Notes: a model not told the origin generated them from the letters alone. Positions 18,907 to 29,187 are shown, counted from the first letter of the stretch. The stretch: 64,000 bases of DNA from Afipia sp. 1NLS2 (GCF_000178995.1 NZ_ADVZ01000003.1:248001-312000); one strand, 5' to 3'. Numbers and translations are program-made.

Positions 18907-19323
18907 TCAGTCGTCGAATCGCGCGCTGCGGCCAGCCTTGATGTCGGAACGGCGCTTCTTGCCGTCAAGTCGACGTTTTTTCGAGCCCAGCGTCGGCCGG
19001 GTGGGACGGCGCGGCTTCGGGCGCACGGCGGCCTCACGCAGCAGAACCAACAGACGGTCGATAGCATCGGCGCGGTTGCGCTCTTGGGTGCGGAAACGCT
19101 GGGCATGCAGCACCAGCACGCCGTCCTTGGTCATGCGCTGGCCCGCGAGCGTCTGCAGTCGCTCCAGCGTGTCGGCGGCGAGGTTGAGGCGGCCGACATC
19201 GAAGCGCAATTGCGCCGCGGTCGAGAGCTTGTTGACATTCTGCCCACCCGGCCCGGAGGCGCGGACGAAGGAAATGTCGATGTCGCTCTCGTCAATAATG
19301 ATATCGCGCGTGACCCGGATCAT
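18907..19323 (-). CDS. arfB: alternative ribosome rescue factor ArfB (GGQ peptidyl-tRNA hydrolase)
   Basis: Releases nascent peptide from ribosomes stalled without a stop codon. The 138-residue protein has the release-factor-like catalytic loop SGPGGQNVNK near residue 23-32 and a C-terminal basic tail (KPRRPTRPTLGSKKRRLDGKK) that enters the mRNA channel in this family. Length is typical. It lies between mutL and the M16 genes, all on the minus strand. Confidence 0.94.
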   Translation of the reverse strand: MIRVTRDIIIDESDIDISFVRASGPGGQNVNKLSTAAQLRFDVGRLNLAADTLERLQTLAGQRMTKDGVLVLHAQRFRTQERNRADAIDRLLVLLREAAVRPKPRRPTRPTLGSKKRRLDGKKRRSDIKAGRSARFDD

Positions 19324-19357
19324 GGGTCACAGATAGCACAGCCGAAATGGAAACGGC

Positions 19358-20710
19358 TTAGTTCTTGATCGGTTTGGGCGTGGAGGCTTCCGCGGGTGGC
19401 CGTCCGACGCTCACCGTCAGAAGCTGGTGGCTCCAGATCTTTTTGGCGACGCGCTTGGCGTCATCCAGCGTCACCGCATCGATGATCGCCGGGCGACGGT
19501 CAAGATAGTCGATGCCGAGCTTGTCGAGCTGGTATTGCAGCAGCGCGCCCGCGAACTTGGTGGACGAATCCAGCGCCACCATCTGCGATCCCTTGAGGTA
19601 GGACTTGGCCTCGTCCAGTTCCTGCTGGGTCGGCCCTTCGTCCGCGATGCGCTTCAATTCGGCGGAGATCCGGTCGACTGTCTCGTTGGCCCTGTCGGCG
19701 CGGGTGGCCGTGCTGCCGAGGAAGATCGAGGTCTTGTCCATCCACCACAGCGAGGTCGAGACCGAATAGACGAGGCCGCGCTTTTCGCGCACTTCATGGT
19801 AGAGCCGCGACGATAGCGAGCCGCCACCGATGATGTGGTTGACGATATAGGCCGCCATGAAGTCAGGATCGTCGCGCTTGATCGATGGGCCGCCGAACAG
19901 GATATTGGTCTGCGGCACGTCGAGCGGCACGAAAACCCTGCTGTCGCCTGTGGCAAGCGTGACGTCCGGCACGGAGGCGAGATCGCCCTTTGCCGGGAGT
20001 GTGCCGAAGGTGGCGTCGAGCAGCTTGCCGAGCGCGTCGGCGTCGATGTCACCGACCACCGCGACAGTCAGTCCGTCCCGTGCGAACATTTTCTTGCGAT
20101 AGGCGCGCAGATCGTCGGCGCCGATGGCCGGGATGCTGGTCAGCGTGCCGCGCGGCGAGTGCGCGTAAGGGTGGTTGGGAAATCCGGCGGCAAAGAACTT
20201 GTTGCTCGCAATCGAGCCGGGCGTGACCGATTCACGGCGCAGGATCGACATGGTCTGCGCGCGGACGCGCTCCAGCGGCTCGGCATCGAAGCGCGGAGCG
20301 GTGAGTGCAAGGCGCAGCAGGTCGAATGCCTCGTCGCGGTTGTCCTTCAGCATCCGCAGCGAGCCGCGAATGTAATCGCGCGTCACGGTAAAGTTCATCT
20401 GGATCGCGTGGCGCTCCAGCCGTTCGTGATAGGCATTGGAATCGAGATCGCCCGCGCCCTCGTCGAGATTGTCGGCCATCAACTGGGCGACGCCGGGTTT
20501 GTCGGCAGGGTCCTGTGCGCTGCCGCCACGAAAGGCGAATTGCATGGCGACCAGCGGCACGGTCGCATCCTGCACCAGCCAGGCTTCGATGCCGCCGGGC
20601 GAGATCACGCGCTGGATTTTGGCGGCAGCCTGCGCGGGCGCGTGGCCGAAGGCAAGGAGTGCCGCGCCGAGTGCGAGCGTCCGGGCAATGTGTTTCAAGG
20701 CGATTCTCAC
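19358..20710 (-). CDS. M16 family peptidase subunit lacking the zinc motif
   Basis: A 450-residue M16B (pitrilysin/MPP-like) protein with a signal peptide (LALGAALLAFGHAPAQA). Where active members have HxxEH, it reads QLMAD, so zinc ligands and catalytic Glu are gone. It keeps the other half of the active site: SRLYHEVREKRGLVY contains the Arg/Tyr pair that positions substrate. GTG 20710 is chosen because it forms a GTGA overlap with the upstream gene and yields the signal peptide directly. It should work as the non-catalytic partner of the upstream subunit in the periplasm. Confidence 0.9.
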   Translation of the reverse strand: MRIALKHIARTLALGAALLAFGHAPAQAAAKIQRVISPGGIEAWLVQDATVPLVAMQFAFRGGSAQDPADKPGVAQLMADNLDEGAGDLDSNAYHERLERHAIQMNFTVTRDYIRGSLRMLKDNRDEAFDLLRLALTAPRFDAEPLERVRAQTMSILRRESVTPGSIASNKFFAAGFPNHPYAHSPRGTLTSIPAIGADDLRAYRKKMFARDGLTVAVVGDIDADALGKLLDATFGTLPAKGDLASVPDVTLATGDSRVFVPLDVPQTNILFGGPSIKRDDPDFMAAYIVNHIIGGGSLSSRLYHEVREKRGLVYSVSTSLWWMDKTSIFLGSTATRADRANETVDRISAELKRIADEGPTQQELDEAKSYLKGSQMVALDSSTKFAGALLQYQLDKLGIDYLDRRPAIIDAVTLDDAKRVAKKIWSHQLLTVSVGRPPAEASTPKPIKN

Positions 20711-22104
20711 GAGCGTTTCTCCTCGCGCGACGGCGCTTCCTTGATGAGGTAGCCTGTCGCGGAGCGCTTCTTGTCGAGCCACTTCTTTGCAGCATCGCTG
20801 ACCTGCGCCGCCGTGACCGCGCGGATGCGATCCGGCCAGCTTTGAATATCCGCCACGGTGAGGCCGACGGTGATCGCTCCGCCGTACCAGCGCGCCATCG
20901 TGCTCTGGCTGTCGCGGGCGTAGACCGATTCCGCGATCAACTGGGTTTTTGCGCTCTCGAGATCTTCGGCCGGGACCGGCGTTTTCGCAACGGTCGCGAT
21001 CACCTTGTCGATCGATTGTTCGATCTGCTCGAAGGTGACGCCAGGCTTCGGCGAGGCGGCGATGCCGAACTGGGATGGGTCGAGCGCCGTGCCTTGGTAC
21101 CAGGCATTGGCGCTCACCGCGACTTTCTGCTCCACCGCGAGCGCGCGGAACAGATAGGCATTGACGCCGCCGCCCATCAGTTGCGCAAGGACTTCCAGCG
21201 CCTCGCTCTCGCCCGCGGCAGCTGTGACCGCCGACGGTACGAGATAAAGCCTGCGCAGATTTGGCTGCTCGGCACGCGGATCGGCCAGAGTTACGGTGCG
21301 CGGGCCTGCCGGTGGCGGCTCCTGCGGGCGGATGCGCTTGGCGGGAATGGATGGCTGCGGTGCGATCTTGCCGTAGGTCGCCTCGACCATGGGCCGCAGA
21401 TCTTCGGCCGTGATGTCTCCCGCGACCACAAGCGTCGCATTGTTGGGGGCGTAGTGGCGGCGGTAGAAGTCGAGAGCTTCCTCGCGGTTGAGCTTCTCGA
21501 TCTCCGCATGCCAGCCGATGACCGGGCGGCCATAGGGATGATTGAGGTAGAGCGCCGCCATCACCTGTTCTGTCAGCCGGGCATCAGGGCTGTTGGCGAC
21601 GCGCATGTTGTATTCTTCCAGCACGACGTCGCGTTCGGGCAAGACGTTCTCGTCCTTGAGGATCAGCCCGGTCATGCGGTCGGATTCGAAGTCCATCATC
21701 AGCGCGAGCTTGTCGCGCGGCACGCTCTGGTAGTAGCCGGTGTAATCATACGAGGTGAAGGCGTTCTCGCTGCCGCCGACCCGCACCACGCTCTGCGAGA
21801 ATTCTCCGGCGGGATGCTTCGCGGTGCCCTTGAACATCAGGTGTTCGAGAAAATGCGCGAGTCCTGATTTCCCCGCCGTCTCGTCGGCCGAGCCGACCTT
21901 GTACCAGATCATCTGGGTGACGGTTGGCGTGCGATGGTCGGGAATGACCACGACCTGTAGGCCGTTGGCGATGGTGAATGTCGAGGGCTGGTTCGAGGCT
22001 GGCGCGGTATCCGCGAAAGCAGGCCACGGCGAGGTCAGGGCGGTTGCGGTCAGTGCGATGCCGCGGAGTGCGTCACGCCGGGAAATGATTTTGAGATCGC
22101 GCAT
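20707..22104 (-). CDS. M16 family zinc metallopeptidase, catalytic subunit
   Basis: A 465-residue M16B peptidase. HFLEHLMFKGT (HxxEH) near residue 84 and the downstream Glu in VLEEYN supply the zinc site. The C-terminal half has ALAVEQKVAVSA where partners have REKRGLAY, so the Arg/Tyr pair is missing and is provided by the next gene. The N-terminus (ISRRDALRGIALTATAL) resembles a Tat-type signal, though without the full consensus. ATG 22104 is preferred to an upstream in-frame start. This paired arrangement is like the two-gene M16 heterodimers known from Sphingomonas. Confidence 0.92.
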   Translation of the reverse strand: MRDLKIISRRDALRGIALTATALTSPWPAFADTAPASNQPSTFTIANGLQVVVIPDHRTPTVTQMIWYKVGSADETAGKSGLAHFLEHLMFKGTAKHPAGEFSQSVVRVGGSENAFTSYDYTGYYQSVPRDKLALMMDFESDRMTGLILKDENVLPERDVVLEEYNMRVANSPDARLTEQVMAALYLNHPYGRPVIGWHAEIEKLNREEALDFYRRHYAPNNATLVVAGDITAEDLRPMVEATYGKIAPQPSIPAKRIRPQEPPPAGPRTVTLADPRAEQPNLRRLYLVPSAVTAAAGESEALEVLAQLMGGGVNAYLFRALAVEQKVAVSANAWYQGTALDPSQFGIAASPKPGVTFEQIEQSIDKVIATVAKTPVPAEDLESAKTQLIAESVYARDSQSTMARWYGGAITVGLTVADIQSWPDRIRAVTAAQVSDAAKKWLDKKRSATGYLIKEAPSREEKRS

Positions 22105-22237
22105 GATCCGATATCGGCTCCGAAACAATACAAAGAACAACCCTGACTGGGCTGTCCGGATGGCGGGATCATGGCGCGCGGCGCAAGCTTACGACAAATC
22201 AATGTATGGATCTGGCCGCAAGCCTGCGTGGGCTGTT

Positions 22238-22978
22238 TTAATTGCCGCCCTTATCGAAGATCGGATTGTATTCGGTCTTGGTCTTGCTTTCCATCGGACC
22301 CGCGCCATAGGCGTAATTCGGCGACGGGGTCTGATAGCCGGCGGGCGGCTGCGACAGTTCGCTGCGCTCGGGCTCCTTGACGAACTTCGCGGTTTCCTGT
22401 TTGCCGCCGCCGAACAGGTCGGACATCATGCTGTTCTTGAAGCCAAGCTGCGAAGGCGTCATCAGGTTGTAATTGGAGTTGTCCATGCCCGGACGGTCAT
22501 CGTTGAGTGCCGTTGCGCGCTTCTTGGACGATGGCTTCTTGGCGAGTTCGCTCGGCATCAGAGGCCGCTTGGCTTGGTCCCAATCAGGCCCCGGCTGCTT
22601 GCTGGCTTCGATGGCCTCCTTACGGGCCTGAACGTCGGGATCCTTCGGCCAGTTTGCCGCAGTCGGCGTCTTCGACGATGCCGGTGGCGGCAGATCGAGT
22701 TTGGAAGGGATCACCAGGGGAGAGCGTTCGCGGTACACGATGCCCTTGTTGTTGTCTTCCATCGTCTCGCCGCCGAGACCGCGCAGCAGGCCGTCGATCA
22801 TCTTGTGCTCGAAGGTCGTGTCCGGCTGCTGCTCGTCATCGTCCTGAGCGTAAGCGGCGCTGGCGGCGACGGCGAGCGTCAGTGCGCAGGCAATCCCGGT
22901 AACCCTGAACAGGCGCGTCAGCGCAGCCTTCGAGATAGCGGGCTTGGCGAGGGTGTCATCGGAGCGCAGGGAAATCAT
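22238..22978 (-). CDS. conserved hypothetical exported protein
   Basis: A 246-residue protein with a signal peptide (ALTRLFRVTGIACALTLAVAASAAYAQ) after a short cytoplasmic head; start ATG 22978. The mature part is acidic, then Lys/Pro-rich and probably disordered, with LRGLGGETMEDNNKGIVYRERSPLV and LMTPSQLGFKNSMMSDLFGGGK as the most conserved-looking blocks. I do not recognise a domain. It lies between lspA and the M16 pair on the same strand, so it may be part of an envelope operon. Confidence 0.75.
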   Translation of the reverse strand: MISLRSDDTLAKPAISKAALTRLFRVTGIACALTLAVAASAAYAQDDDEQQPDTTFEHKMIDGLLRGLGGETMEDNNKGIVYRERSPLVIPSKLDLPPPASSKTPTAANWPKDPDVQARKEAIEASKQPGPDWDQAKRPLMPSELAKKPSSKKRATALNDDRPGMDNSNYNLMTPSQLGFKNSMMSDLFGGGKQETAKFVKEPERSELSQPPAGYQTPSPNYAYGAGPMESKTKTEYNPIFDKGGN

Positions 22979-23059
22979 CGTGATCCGTCCAGCTTTCGAC
23001 AGGAAATGTGGCGATAGCACAGTCACTTAAGCGTCACCGGCCGCTGCCTGTATCGCCGT

Positions 23060-23560
23060 TTATCGGGGCGTTTTTGCGGCGGCTGGGGCGATCAGAGAGT
23101 CATATAGCAGGGCGGCGACACCGGCAACAATCGCCGCGTCGGCAAGGTTAAACACATACCAACTATAGGTTTTTCCGGCGACCGCGATGTGGAACAGGGC
23201 GAAGTCCACCACCGCGCCGTAGGCGATGCGGTCGACGGCGTTGCCAATCGCACCGCCGATGATGAGGCCGAGGCCGATCACCGCAAGCCGGGTCTGCGAG
23301 CGCGCCATCCAGATGGCCAGCAAGACGATGGCAACTGCTTTGCCAGCCATCAGCAGGGTCTGGCCCGTCGTGCCCATGTTCTGAAGCCAGCCGTAGCTGA
23401 TGCCGGTGTTCCAGGCGAGTACGAGATCGAAGAACGATGTCACCTGCACCATGCCGCGGCGGCCGATGTCGAACACATGCAGCAGCCACAGCTTGGAGGC
23501 CTGATCGACGATCAGCGTGGCGACGGCAGCGATCAGGCCGGAGCGCAGCAGGGGCGACAT
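23060..23560 (-). CDS. lspA: lipoprotein signal peptidase (signal peptidase II)
   Basis: Cleaves the signal peptide of diacylglyceryl-modified prolipoproteins in the inner membrane; it acts after Lgt, which is also in this window. The 166-residue protein has four membrane helices and the two catalytic aspartates in GNAVDRI (near residue 110) and FNLADAAI (near residue 140). It starts three bases after the ileS stop, the classic ileS-lspA operon. Confidence 0.96.
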   Translation of the reverse strand: MSPLLRSGLIAAVATLIVDQASKLWLLHVFDIGRRGMVQVTSFFDLVLAWNTGISYGWLQNMGTTGQTLLMAGKAVAIVLLAIWMARSQTRLAVIGLGLIIGGAIGNAVDRIAYGAVVDFALFHIAVAGKTYSWYVFNLADAAIVAGVAALLYDSLIAPAAAKTPR

Positions 23561-23563
23561 CGG

Positions 23564-26539
23564 TTAGACGGTCCCTCCCAGCGCCTTCCACTCGCGCAGC
23601 GCCTGCGCATCGCGCGGCGTGACATCCGGATATTCGGGATCGTCGCCGACGGTCGGGAGGATCTTCCATGAGCGCGCGCATTTGGTGCCGGCGGCCTTCT
23701 CGACCACAACGGCGACACCCGGAACATCGTTGAGTGTGAACGCCCCGGCGGGCGGGGCCTCGTTGGTCACCATCGCGTTGGAGGTGATGCAGATTTCCGC
23801 AAGGTCGATATCGGCGAGCGTGCCGAGCAGCGCCATGTCCGAGACATAGACCAGCGGCGAGGCTTCCAGCGAGGAGCCGATGCGCTTGGCGGCGCGCTCG
23901 ACTTCCAGCGCGCCGGTGACGACGCGGCGCACCTCGCGGATTGCTTCCCACTTTTGGGCCAGCGCATCGTCGCGCCATGCCGCGAGCACGCTCTGGAATG
24001 GCTCCAGATGCACGGACGATGCGTCGGGATAGCGCGAGAGCCACGCTTCCTCGGCGGTGAAAGACAGGATGGGCGCGAGCCAGGTGACGATGCTACGGAA
24101 CAGATAATCGATCACCGTGAGCGCCGCCTTGCGCGCCACTGACGATGGCGGGTCGCAGTACAGCGTATCCTTGCGGATATCGAAGTAGAACGCCGACAGT
24201 TCGGTGTTCATGAAATGCGACAATGCGGCGATCACCGTCTTGTAGTCGAACTCGGAATAGGCTTGGCGCACGACGGCATCGATCTCGGAGAGCCGATGCA
24301 GCATCAGCCGTTCGAGTTCGGGCATGTCATCTGCCTTGATGCGGTCTGCATCATGGAAGTGAGCGAGGCTGCCCAGCATCCAGCGGATCGTGTTGCGCAG
24401 CTTGCGGTAGGTCTCGATGGTGCCTTTGAGGATTTCCGGCCCGATCCGCAGATCGTCGGAGTAGTCCGACTGCGCCACCCACAGGCGCAGGATGTCCGCG
24501 CCGGACTGCTTGATGACATCCTGCGGCGCGGTGGTGTTGCCGAGCGACTTCGACATCTTGCGGCCGTGCTCGTCGAGCGTGAAGCCGTGGGTGAGAACGA
24601 TGTCGTAAGGCGCGCGGCCGCGCGTGCCGCAGCTTTCCAGCAGCGAGGAATGAAACCAGCCGCGATGCTGGTCGCTTCCCTCGAGATACATCACGGTGTC
24701 GTTGCCGCCGTCGGCCTTGCGCTTGATGCCGGCGAGACCGGGGAATTGCTGCGCGTCTTCCAGCACGAAAGCGTGCGTCGAGCCGGAATCGAACCAGACA
24801 TCGAGAATGTCGTCGACTTTCTGCCAGCCATCCTTGGCATGATCGCCGAGGAAGCGTTCGCGCGCGCCATCGGCGTACCAAGCGTCGGCGCCCTCACTCA
24901 TGAACGCTTCCGCGACCCGCAGATCGACGGCTTCGTCGCGGAGAATCTCCACCGAGCCGTCGCCCTTTTCGCGAACGAATACGGTGATGGGCACGCCCCA
25001 TGCGCGCTGGCGCGACACCACCCAGTCGGGGCGGCCTGCGATCATGCCGGTGATGCGGTTCTGACCCTGCTCAGGCACCCATTGCGTCACGGAAATGGCC
25101 TGCAAGGCGCGATGGCGCAACGTGTCGCCGGATTTCGCCTTGCCGCTGTTCAAGATATCCTTGTCCATCGCAATGAACCATTGAGGCGTGTTGCGATAGA
25201 TCACCGGCTTCTTCGAGCGCCAGGAATGCGGATACTGGTGCTTGAGACGGCCGCGCGCGAGCAATGCACCGCGCTCGATCAGCGTCTTGATGACGGCATC
25301 GTTGGCGTCGCCCTTCTCGCCCTTGTCGGTGAGCACGCGCTTGCCGGTGAAGCCGGGCGCCTGCGCGGTCAGCGCGCCGTCGGCATCGACGGTGTAGGGA
25401 ATCGTGGATGAGATGCCGCGCGCTTCCAGCTCGCGTGCATTCGCCATCCAGATGTCGAAGTCCTCGCGGCCATGGCCCGGCGCGGTGTGGACGAAGCCGG
25501 TGCCGGTGTCGTCGGTGACGTGGTCGCCGTCGAGCAGCGGCACGGTGAATTCGTAGCCGCCGTCCAGGCCTTTCAGCGGATGGCTGCATTCGAGCGCGTC
25601 GAGAATGCCGCTGTCGATGTCGGACACGCGCTCAAAGGCGGTGACGCGCGCCTGCTTGAACACATCCCCGGCGAGCTTGTCGGCGAGGATCAGAAGGTCG
25701 CCGGTCTTCGCCCAGTTATCGGCGGGTGCGTCGGTGACCTTGTAGAGGCCGTAGCCGATCTTCGAGGAGAAGGAGATGGCGCGGTTGCCGGGCAGCGTCC
25801 ACGGCGTCGTGGTCCAGATCACCACCGAGGCGTTGGCGAGACGGCCGAACGCGGCTTTCACCGGAAACTTCACCCACACCGTATCGGAGATGTGATCTTC
25901 GTATTCGACCTCTGCTTCGGCGAGCGCGGTCTTCTCCACCACGCTCCACATCACCGGCTTCGAGCCACGATACAGAAGGCCATTGGCGGCGAACTTCATG
26001 ATCTCGCGCGCGATCTGCGCTTCGGCGGCGAAGTTCATGGTGGTGTAGGGATGCGCCCAGTCGCCGATCACGCCGAGACGCTTGAATTCCTCGCGCTGGA
26101 TGTCGACCCATTTCTGCGCGAACGCCCGGCACTCCTTGCGGAATTCGTTGATCGGCACCGCGTCCTTGTTCTTGCCCTTGGCGCGGTAGCCTTCTTCGAT
26201 CTTCCACTCGATCGGCAGGCCGTGGCAGTCCCAGCCCGGCACGTAGTTGGAATCGTAGCCGAGCATCTGCTGGCTCTTGGTCACAAGGTCCTTGAGGATC
26301 TTATTGAGCGCGTGGCCGATATGGATGTTGCCGTTGGCGTAGGGCGGCCCATCATGCAGCACGAATTTCGGACGGTCCTTGGACTGCTCGCGCAGCCGCT
26401 CGTACAGGCCGATCTCGTTCCAGCGCGCCAGGAAGTCCGGCTCGCGCTGCGGCAGGCCCGCGCGCATCGGGAAGTCCGTCTGCGGTAGGTAGAGGGTTTT
26501 GGAATAATCGGGGGCGTCGGATTTAGGCTTCTCGGTCAT
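23564..26539 (-). CDS. ileS: isoleucyl-tRNA synthetase
   Basis: Charges tRNA-Ile. The 991-residue class I synthetase has the HIGH motif ([12 protein letters not shown] near residue 72), a large CP1 editing domain, and KMSKSLGN near residue 663. The C-terminal zinc ribbon seen in E. coli IleRS is degenerate: KCARSWK keeps one Cys of the first knuckle and the second knuckle is replaced by PDVTPRD. The anticodon-binding domain is otherwise complete. Forms an operon with lspA. Confidence 0.98.
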   Translation of the reverse strand: MTEKPKSDAPDYSKTLYLPQTDFPMRAGLPQREPDFLARWNEIGLYERLREQSKDRPKFVLHDGPPYANGNIHIGHALNKILKDLVTKSQQMLGYDSNYVPGWDCHGLPIEWKIEEGYRAKGKNKDAVPINEFRKECRAFAQKWVDIQREEFKRLGVIGDWAHPYTTMNFAAEAQIAREIMKFAANGLLYRGSKPVMWSVVEKTALAEAEVEYEDHISDTVWVKFPVKAAFGRLANASVVIWTTTPWTLPGNRAISFSSKIGYGLYKVTDAPADNWAKTGDLLILADKLAGDVFKQARVTAFERVSDIDSGILDALECSHPLKGLDGGYEFTVPLLDGDHVTDDTGTGFVHTAPGHGREDFDIWMANARELEARGISSTIPYTVDADGALTAQAPGFTGKRVLTDKGEKGDANDAVIKTLIERGALLARGRLKHQYPHSWRSKKPVIYRNTPQWFIAMDKDILNSGKAKSGDTLRHRALQAISVTQWVPEQGQNRITGMIAGRPDWVVSRQRAWGVPITVFVREKGDGSVEILRDEAVDLRVAEAFMSEGADAWYADGARERFLGDHAKDGWQKVDDILDVWFDSGSTHAFVLEDAQQFPGLAGIKRKADGGNDTVMYLEGSDQHRGWFHSSLLESCGTRGRAPYDIVLTHGFTLDEHGRKMSKSLGNTTAPQDVIKQSGADILRLWVAQSDYSDDLRIGPEILKGTIETYRKLRNTIRWMLGSLAHFHDADRIKADDMPELERLMLHRLSEIDAVVRQAYSEFDYKTVIAALSHFMNTELSAFYFDIRKDTLYCDPPSSVARKAALTVIDYLFRSIVTWLAPILSFTAEEAWLSRYPDASSVHLEPFQSVLAAWRDDALAQKWEAIREVRRVVTGALEVERAAKRIGSSLEASPLVYVSDMALLGTLADIDLAEICITSNAMVTNEAPPAGAFTLNDVPGVAVVVEKAAGTKCARSWKILPTVGDDPEYPDVTPRDAQALREWKALGGTV

Positions 26540-26661
26540 GGCGGGGTGAATAGCATTTTCTGGCCGTGGGGAAACGGTCCAAAGCGGTAAATGCTTCTAT
26601 CGGGCCGATGTTTTTGCCCCATGCGGCCGGGGTTGTGCGGCCGGAAGGGCGAGATTTCCGT

Positions 26662-27648
26662 TTAGCCGATCGCACCGAGGGTTGGAAATGCGCCGGGGGC
26701 CGCCTCCAGCACGGCGCGCGCGCGCAGGCTGTCGTCGTCCATCTGCCGGATCAGCGCCGGGATGCTGTCGAATTTCAGCTCGTCGCGCAGATATTCGATG
26801 AAGGCGACGTCGAGCGTCTGACCGTAAAGGTCGGCATTGAAATCGAACAGGAAGACCTCGAGCAGCGGTGGGCCGTTGTCAAAGGTCGGCCGCCGTCCGT
26901 AACTCGCGACGCCATCGAAGCGCTGCGGGTCGGTGCCGCCGCCGAGTCCGACACGCACCGCGTAAATCCCGTGCTTGAGGTCGACATGCGGATCGAGCCG
27001 GATGTTGGCTGTGGGATAGCCAAGCTCGCGCCCGCGCTTCTCGCCGGGGATCACGGTGCCGCTGACGAACCACGGCCCGCCGAGCATGGCGGTGGCGTCG
27101 CGAATGCGGCCTTCGGCGAGCGAGGCGCGGATGGCGCTGGAGGAAATCGGCAGTCCCGATAGATCGACATGCGATTGAATGTGGACCTTGATGCCAAGCC
27201 GCTCGCCCTGCTCGGCTAAAGTCGCAGGCGAGCCGCTGCGGCCCTTGCCGAAATGAAAGTCGTCGCCGACGGAGATTCCGGACACGCCAAGCCGCCGGAC
27301 GAGTTCTTGGTTAATGAAATCCTGTGCGCTGGTGGCGGCACGGGCCGCATTGAAATCGAGCACCACCGCGCCATCGAGCCCGGTGCCTGCAAGCAGGCGC
27401 AGCTTGGCCTGTTCGTTGGTGAGACGGAAATGCGCCGCGGCCGGATTGAAAAAGCTGCGCGGATGCGGCTCGAAACTTAATGCAAAAGCCTTCTGCCCTG
27501 CGCTTTTAGCAATTTTCTGGGCTGCCGCGATCACGGTGCGATGCCCGAGGTGAACGCCGTCGAAATTGCCCAGCGCGATGACCGCGCCGCGCGGGATGTC
27601 GGCCGGCGGAGTGGTGTCGTGGATGATTTGAAACGGATTTTTTATCAT
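26662..27648 (-). CDS. ribF: bifunctional riboflavin kinase/FAD synthetase
   Basis: Makes FMN then FAD. The 328-residue protein has the nucleotidyltransferase domain (GNFDGVHLGH near residue 28, ISSSAIR near residue 177) and the C-terminal riboflavin kinase domain (SGTVIPGEKRGRELGYPTANI near residue 195). Upstream of ileS in the common ribF-ileS-lspA order, 122 bases away, so the three may share a promoter. Confidence 0.96.
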   Translation of the reverse strand: MIKNPFQIIHDTTPPADIPRGAVIALGNFDGVHLGHRTVIAAAQKIAKSAGQKAFALSFEPHPRSFFNPAAAHFRLTNEQAKLRLLAGTGLDGAVVLDFNAARAATSAQDFINQELVRRLGVSGISVGDDFHFGKGRSGSPATLAEQGERLGIKVHIQSHVDLSGLPISSSAIRASLAEGRIRDATAMLGGPWFVSGTVIPGEKRGRELGYPTANIRLDPHVDLKHGIYAVRVGLGGGTDPQRFDGVASYGRRPTFDNGPPLLEVFLFDFNADLYGQTLDVAFIEYLRDELKFDSIPALIRQMDDDSLRARAVLEAAPGAFPTLGAIG

Positions 27649-27850
27649 AACGCCAAGTGAGAACAGGATGCTCGAAGTGACCGGGTGGGGAGGATGAAGT
27701 CAAGGCGATGGAACGGATTAACGGGCTGTTTAAGCCGGGATGCTAGCAATTCCTCCCAAGGCTGGGATGGGACCGCAAGGTCCGGATCGCGCCACTATAG
27801 AATATAGACGAAGCGCGCCCATGGGCTGGGCGTTCGGGAGAAGCTGAGCG

Positions 27851-28243
27851 ATGGCTATGGACTTATCGATGCCGGTGTTGGTGGTGGATGACTACAACAC
27901 CATGATCCGCATTATCAGAAACCTTTTGAAACAACTTGGTTTTGAGAACATCGACGACGCCAGCGACGGCTCGGCCGCGCTCGCCAAAATGCGCGGCAAG
28001 AAATACGGGCTCGTGATTTCCGACTGGAACATGGAGCCGATGACGGGTTACGACCTGCTCAAGGAAGTGCGCGGCGATCCCAATCTCGCCACCACGCCGT
28101 TCATCATGATCACCGCCGAGTCCAAGACCGAGAACGTGATCGCGGCGAAGAAGGCCGGCGTGAACAACTACATCGTCAAGCCGTTCAATGCGGCGACGCT
28201 CAAGACCAAGATCGACGCGGTGTTCCCCGACAACAACGCGTAA
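27851..28243 (+). CDS. CheY-like single-domain response regulator
   Basis: A 130-residue receiver domain with no output. Acidic pocket D13/D14, phospho-acceptor D58 (VISDWNME), T88 and K110 (VKPF) are all present, so it should be phosphorylatable. GGGAGAAG lies seven bases before ATG 27851. It is not beside chemotaxis genes, and its kinase and target cannot be read from this window. The conserved W59 next to the phosphorylated Asp is typical of true CheY proteins. Confidence 0.92.
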   Translation: MAMDLSMPVLVVDDYNTMIRIIRNLLKQLGFENIDDASDGSAALAKMRGKKYGLVISDWNMEPMTGYDLLKEVRGDPNLATTPFIMITAESKTENVIAAKKAGVNNYIVKPFNAATLKTKIDAVFPDNNA

Positions 28244-28273
28244 GCGCTGCGTGATCGACGGATTTGTGTTTTG

Positions 28274-28306
28274 AAATGCCCGGCTCGCGCCGGGCATTTT
28301 GCTTTT
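28274..28306 (+). terminator. rho-independent terminator of the CheY-like gene
   Basis: An 11-bp perfect stem (AAATGCCCGGC at 28274-28284, GCCGGGCATTT at 28289-28299) with loop TCGC is followed by TTTTGCTTTT. It lies between convergent genes and is stronger in the plus direction. Confidence 0.88.
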
Positions 28307-28326
28307 GAGGCTTGTCGGCGGGCCTC

Positions 28327-29187
28327 TTACCAGCGCAACTCCCGCATCAGCACGGAAGGTAGCTGGGTGTCACCAAACAATTGTTTGGACGTTGCTGCGT
28401 CGAGCTCTTCAAGGCTCGCGAAATCGGCCGAATGGATGCCACGCGTCACGAACACGCATGCGATGCCGGAATTGTTAGCTCCCGCGAGGTCCGTGCGTAC
28501 CGAATCCCCGATCGCCAGCATCCGCTCTCGCGGCACAGCCGCGCCGCGTCGCGCGGCGGCAAGTTCAAACGCCCGCTGGTAGGCGGGGAGGTGCGGCTTG
28601 CCGTAAAAGGTGACGTCGCCGCCAAGCTCGCGATACAGCTCGGCGATCGCGCCCGCGCAATAGATCATCTTGTGGCCGCGCTCGACGATGATGTCGGGAT
28701 TGGCGCAGATCATCGGCAGCTTGCGGCTCAGGGCTTTGAGCAGAACCTCGCGATAGTCTTCCGCCGTCTCGGTCTCGTCGTCGAACAGCCCGGTACAGAC
28801 GATATAATCGGCGCGCTCCAGCGGCGCGAAGTTGACGTCGAGGCCATGAAAGGTCGGGCCGTCGCGGTCCGGGCCGATCTGGTAGAGAGGTTGGCCGGGG
28901 CGTGCGGCGATGTACTGGCGCGACAGATCGCCGGAGGTGACGATGTCGTCGTAGCAATCGTCCGGCACGCGCAGGTCGCGAAGCTGCTCCTGCACGGCTG
29001 GCGTCGGGCGCGGTGAATTCGTCAGCATCACCACGATGCCGCCCTGCTTGCGGAATGTCTGCAAGGCCTCGCAGGCCTCGGGAAACGCCACCACGCCGTT
29101 ATGGACCACGCCCCAGATGTCGCTGATGAGAACGTCTGTGTCGTGAACGAGGTCGCGCAAATGCGGGGCGAAGCGGGGAAAGCTCAT
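28327..29187 (-). CDS. TIGR01459 family HAD-type hydrolase
   Basis: A 286-residue HAD subfamily IIA phosphatase. Motif I is degenerate in spacing but visible as ISDIWGVVHNG near residue 22 (DxWG variant of DxDG), motif II as MLTNSPRP near residue 54, and motif IV as AIGDSVRTDLAGAN near residue 225. The family is common in rhizobia; substrate unknown, with sugar or nucleotide phosphates as the usual guess. Convergent with the CheY-like gene. Confidence 0.88.
   Translation of the reverse strand: MSFPRFAPHLRDLVHDTDVLISDIWGVVHNGVVAFPEACEALQTFRKQGGIVVMLTNSPRPTPAVQEQLRDLRVPDDCYDDIVTSGDLSRQYIAARPGQPLYQIGPDRDGPTFHGLDVNFAPLERADYIVCTGLFDDETETAEDYREVLLKALSRKLPMICANPDIIVERGHKMIYCAGAIAELYRELGGDVTFYGKPHLPAYQRAFELAAARRGAAVPRERMLAIGDSVRTDLAGANNSGIACVFVTRGIHSADFASLEELDAATSKQLFGDTQLPSVLMRELRW

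Noticed and set aside
20515-23017. Long plus-strand frames antisense to the M16 genes, the exported protein and lspA
   Set aside because: Composition is that of shadows; the minus-strand genes carry signal peptides and active-site motifs.
27718-27733. TTAA-N8-TTAA upstream of the CheY-like gene as a CtrA box
   Set aside because: Spacer is eight, not seven, and flanks do not fit.
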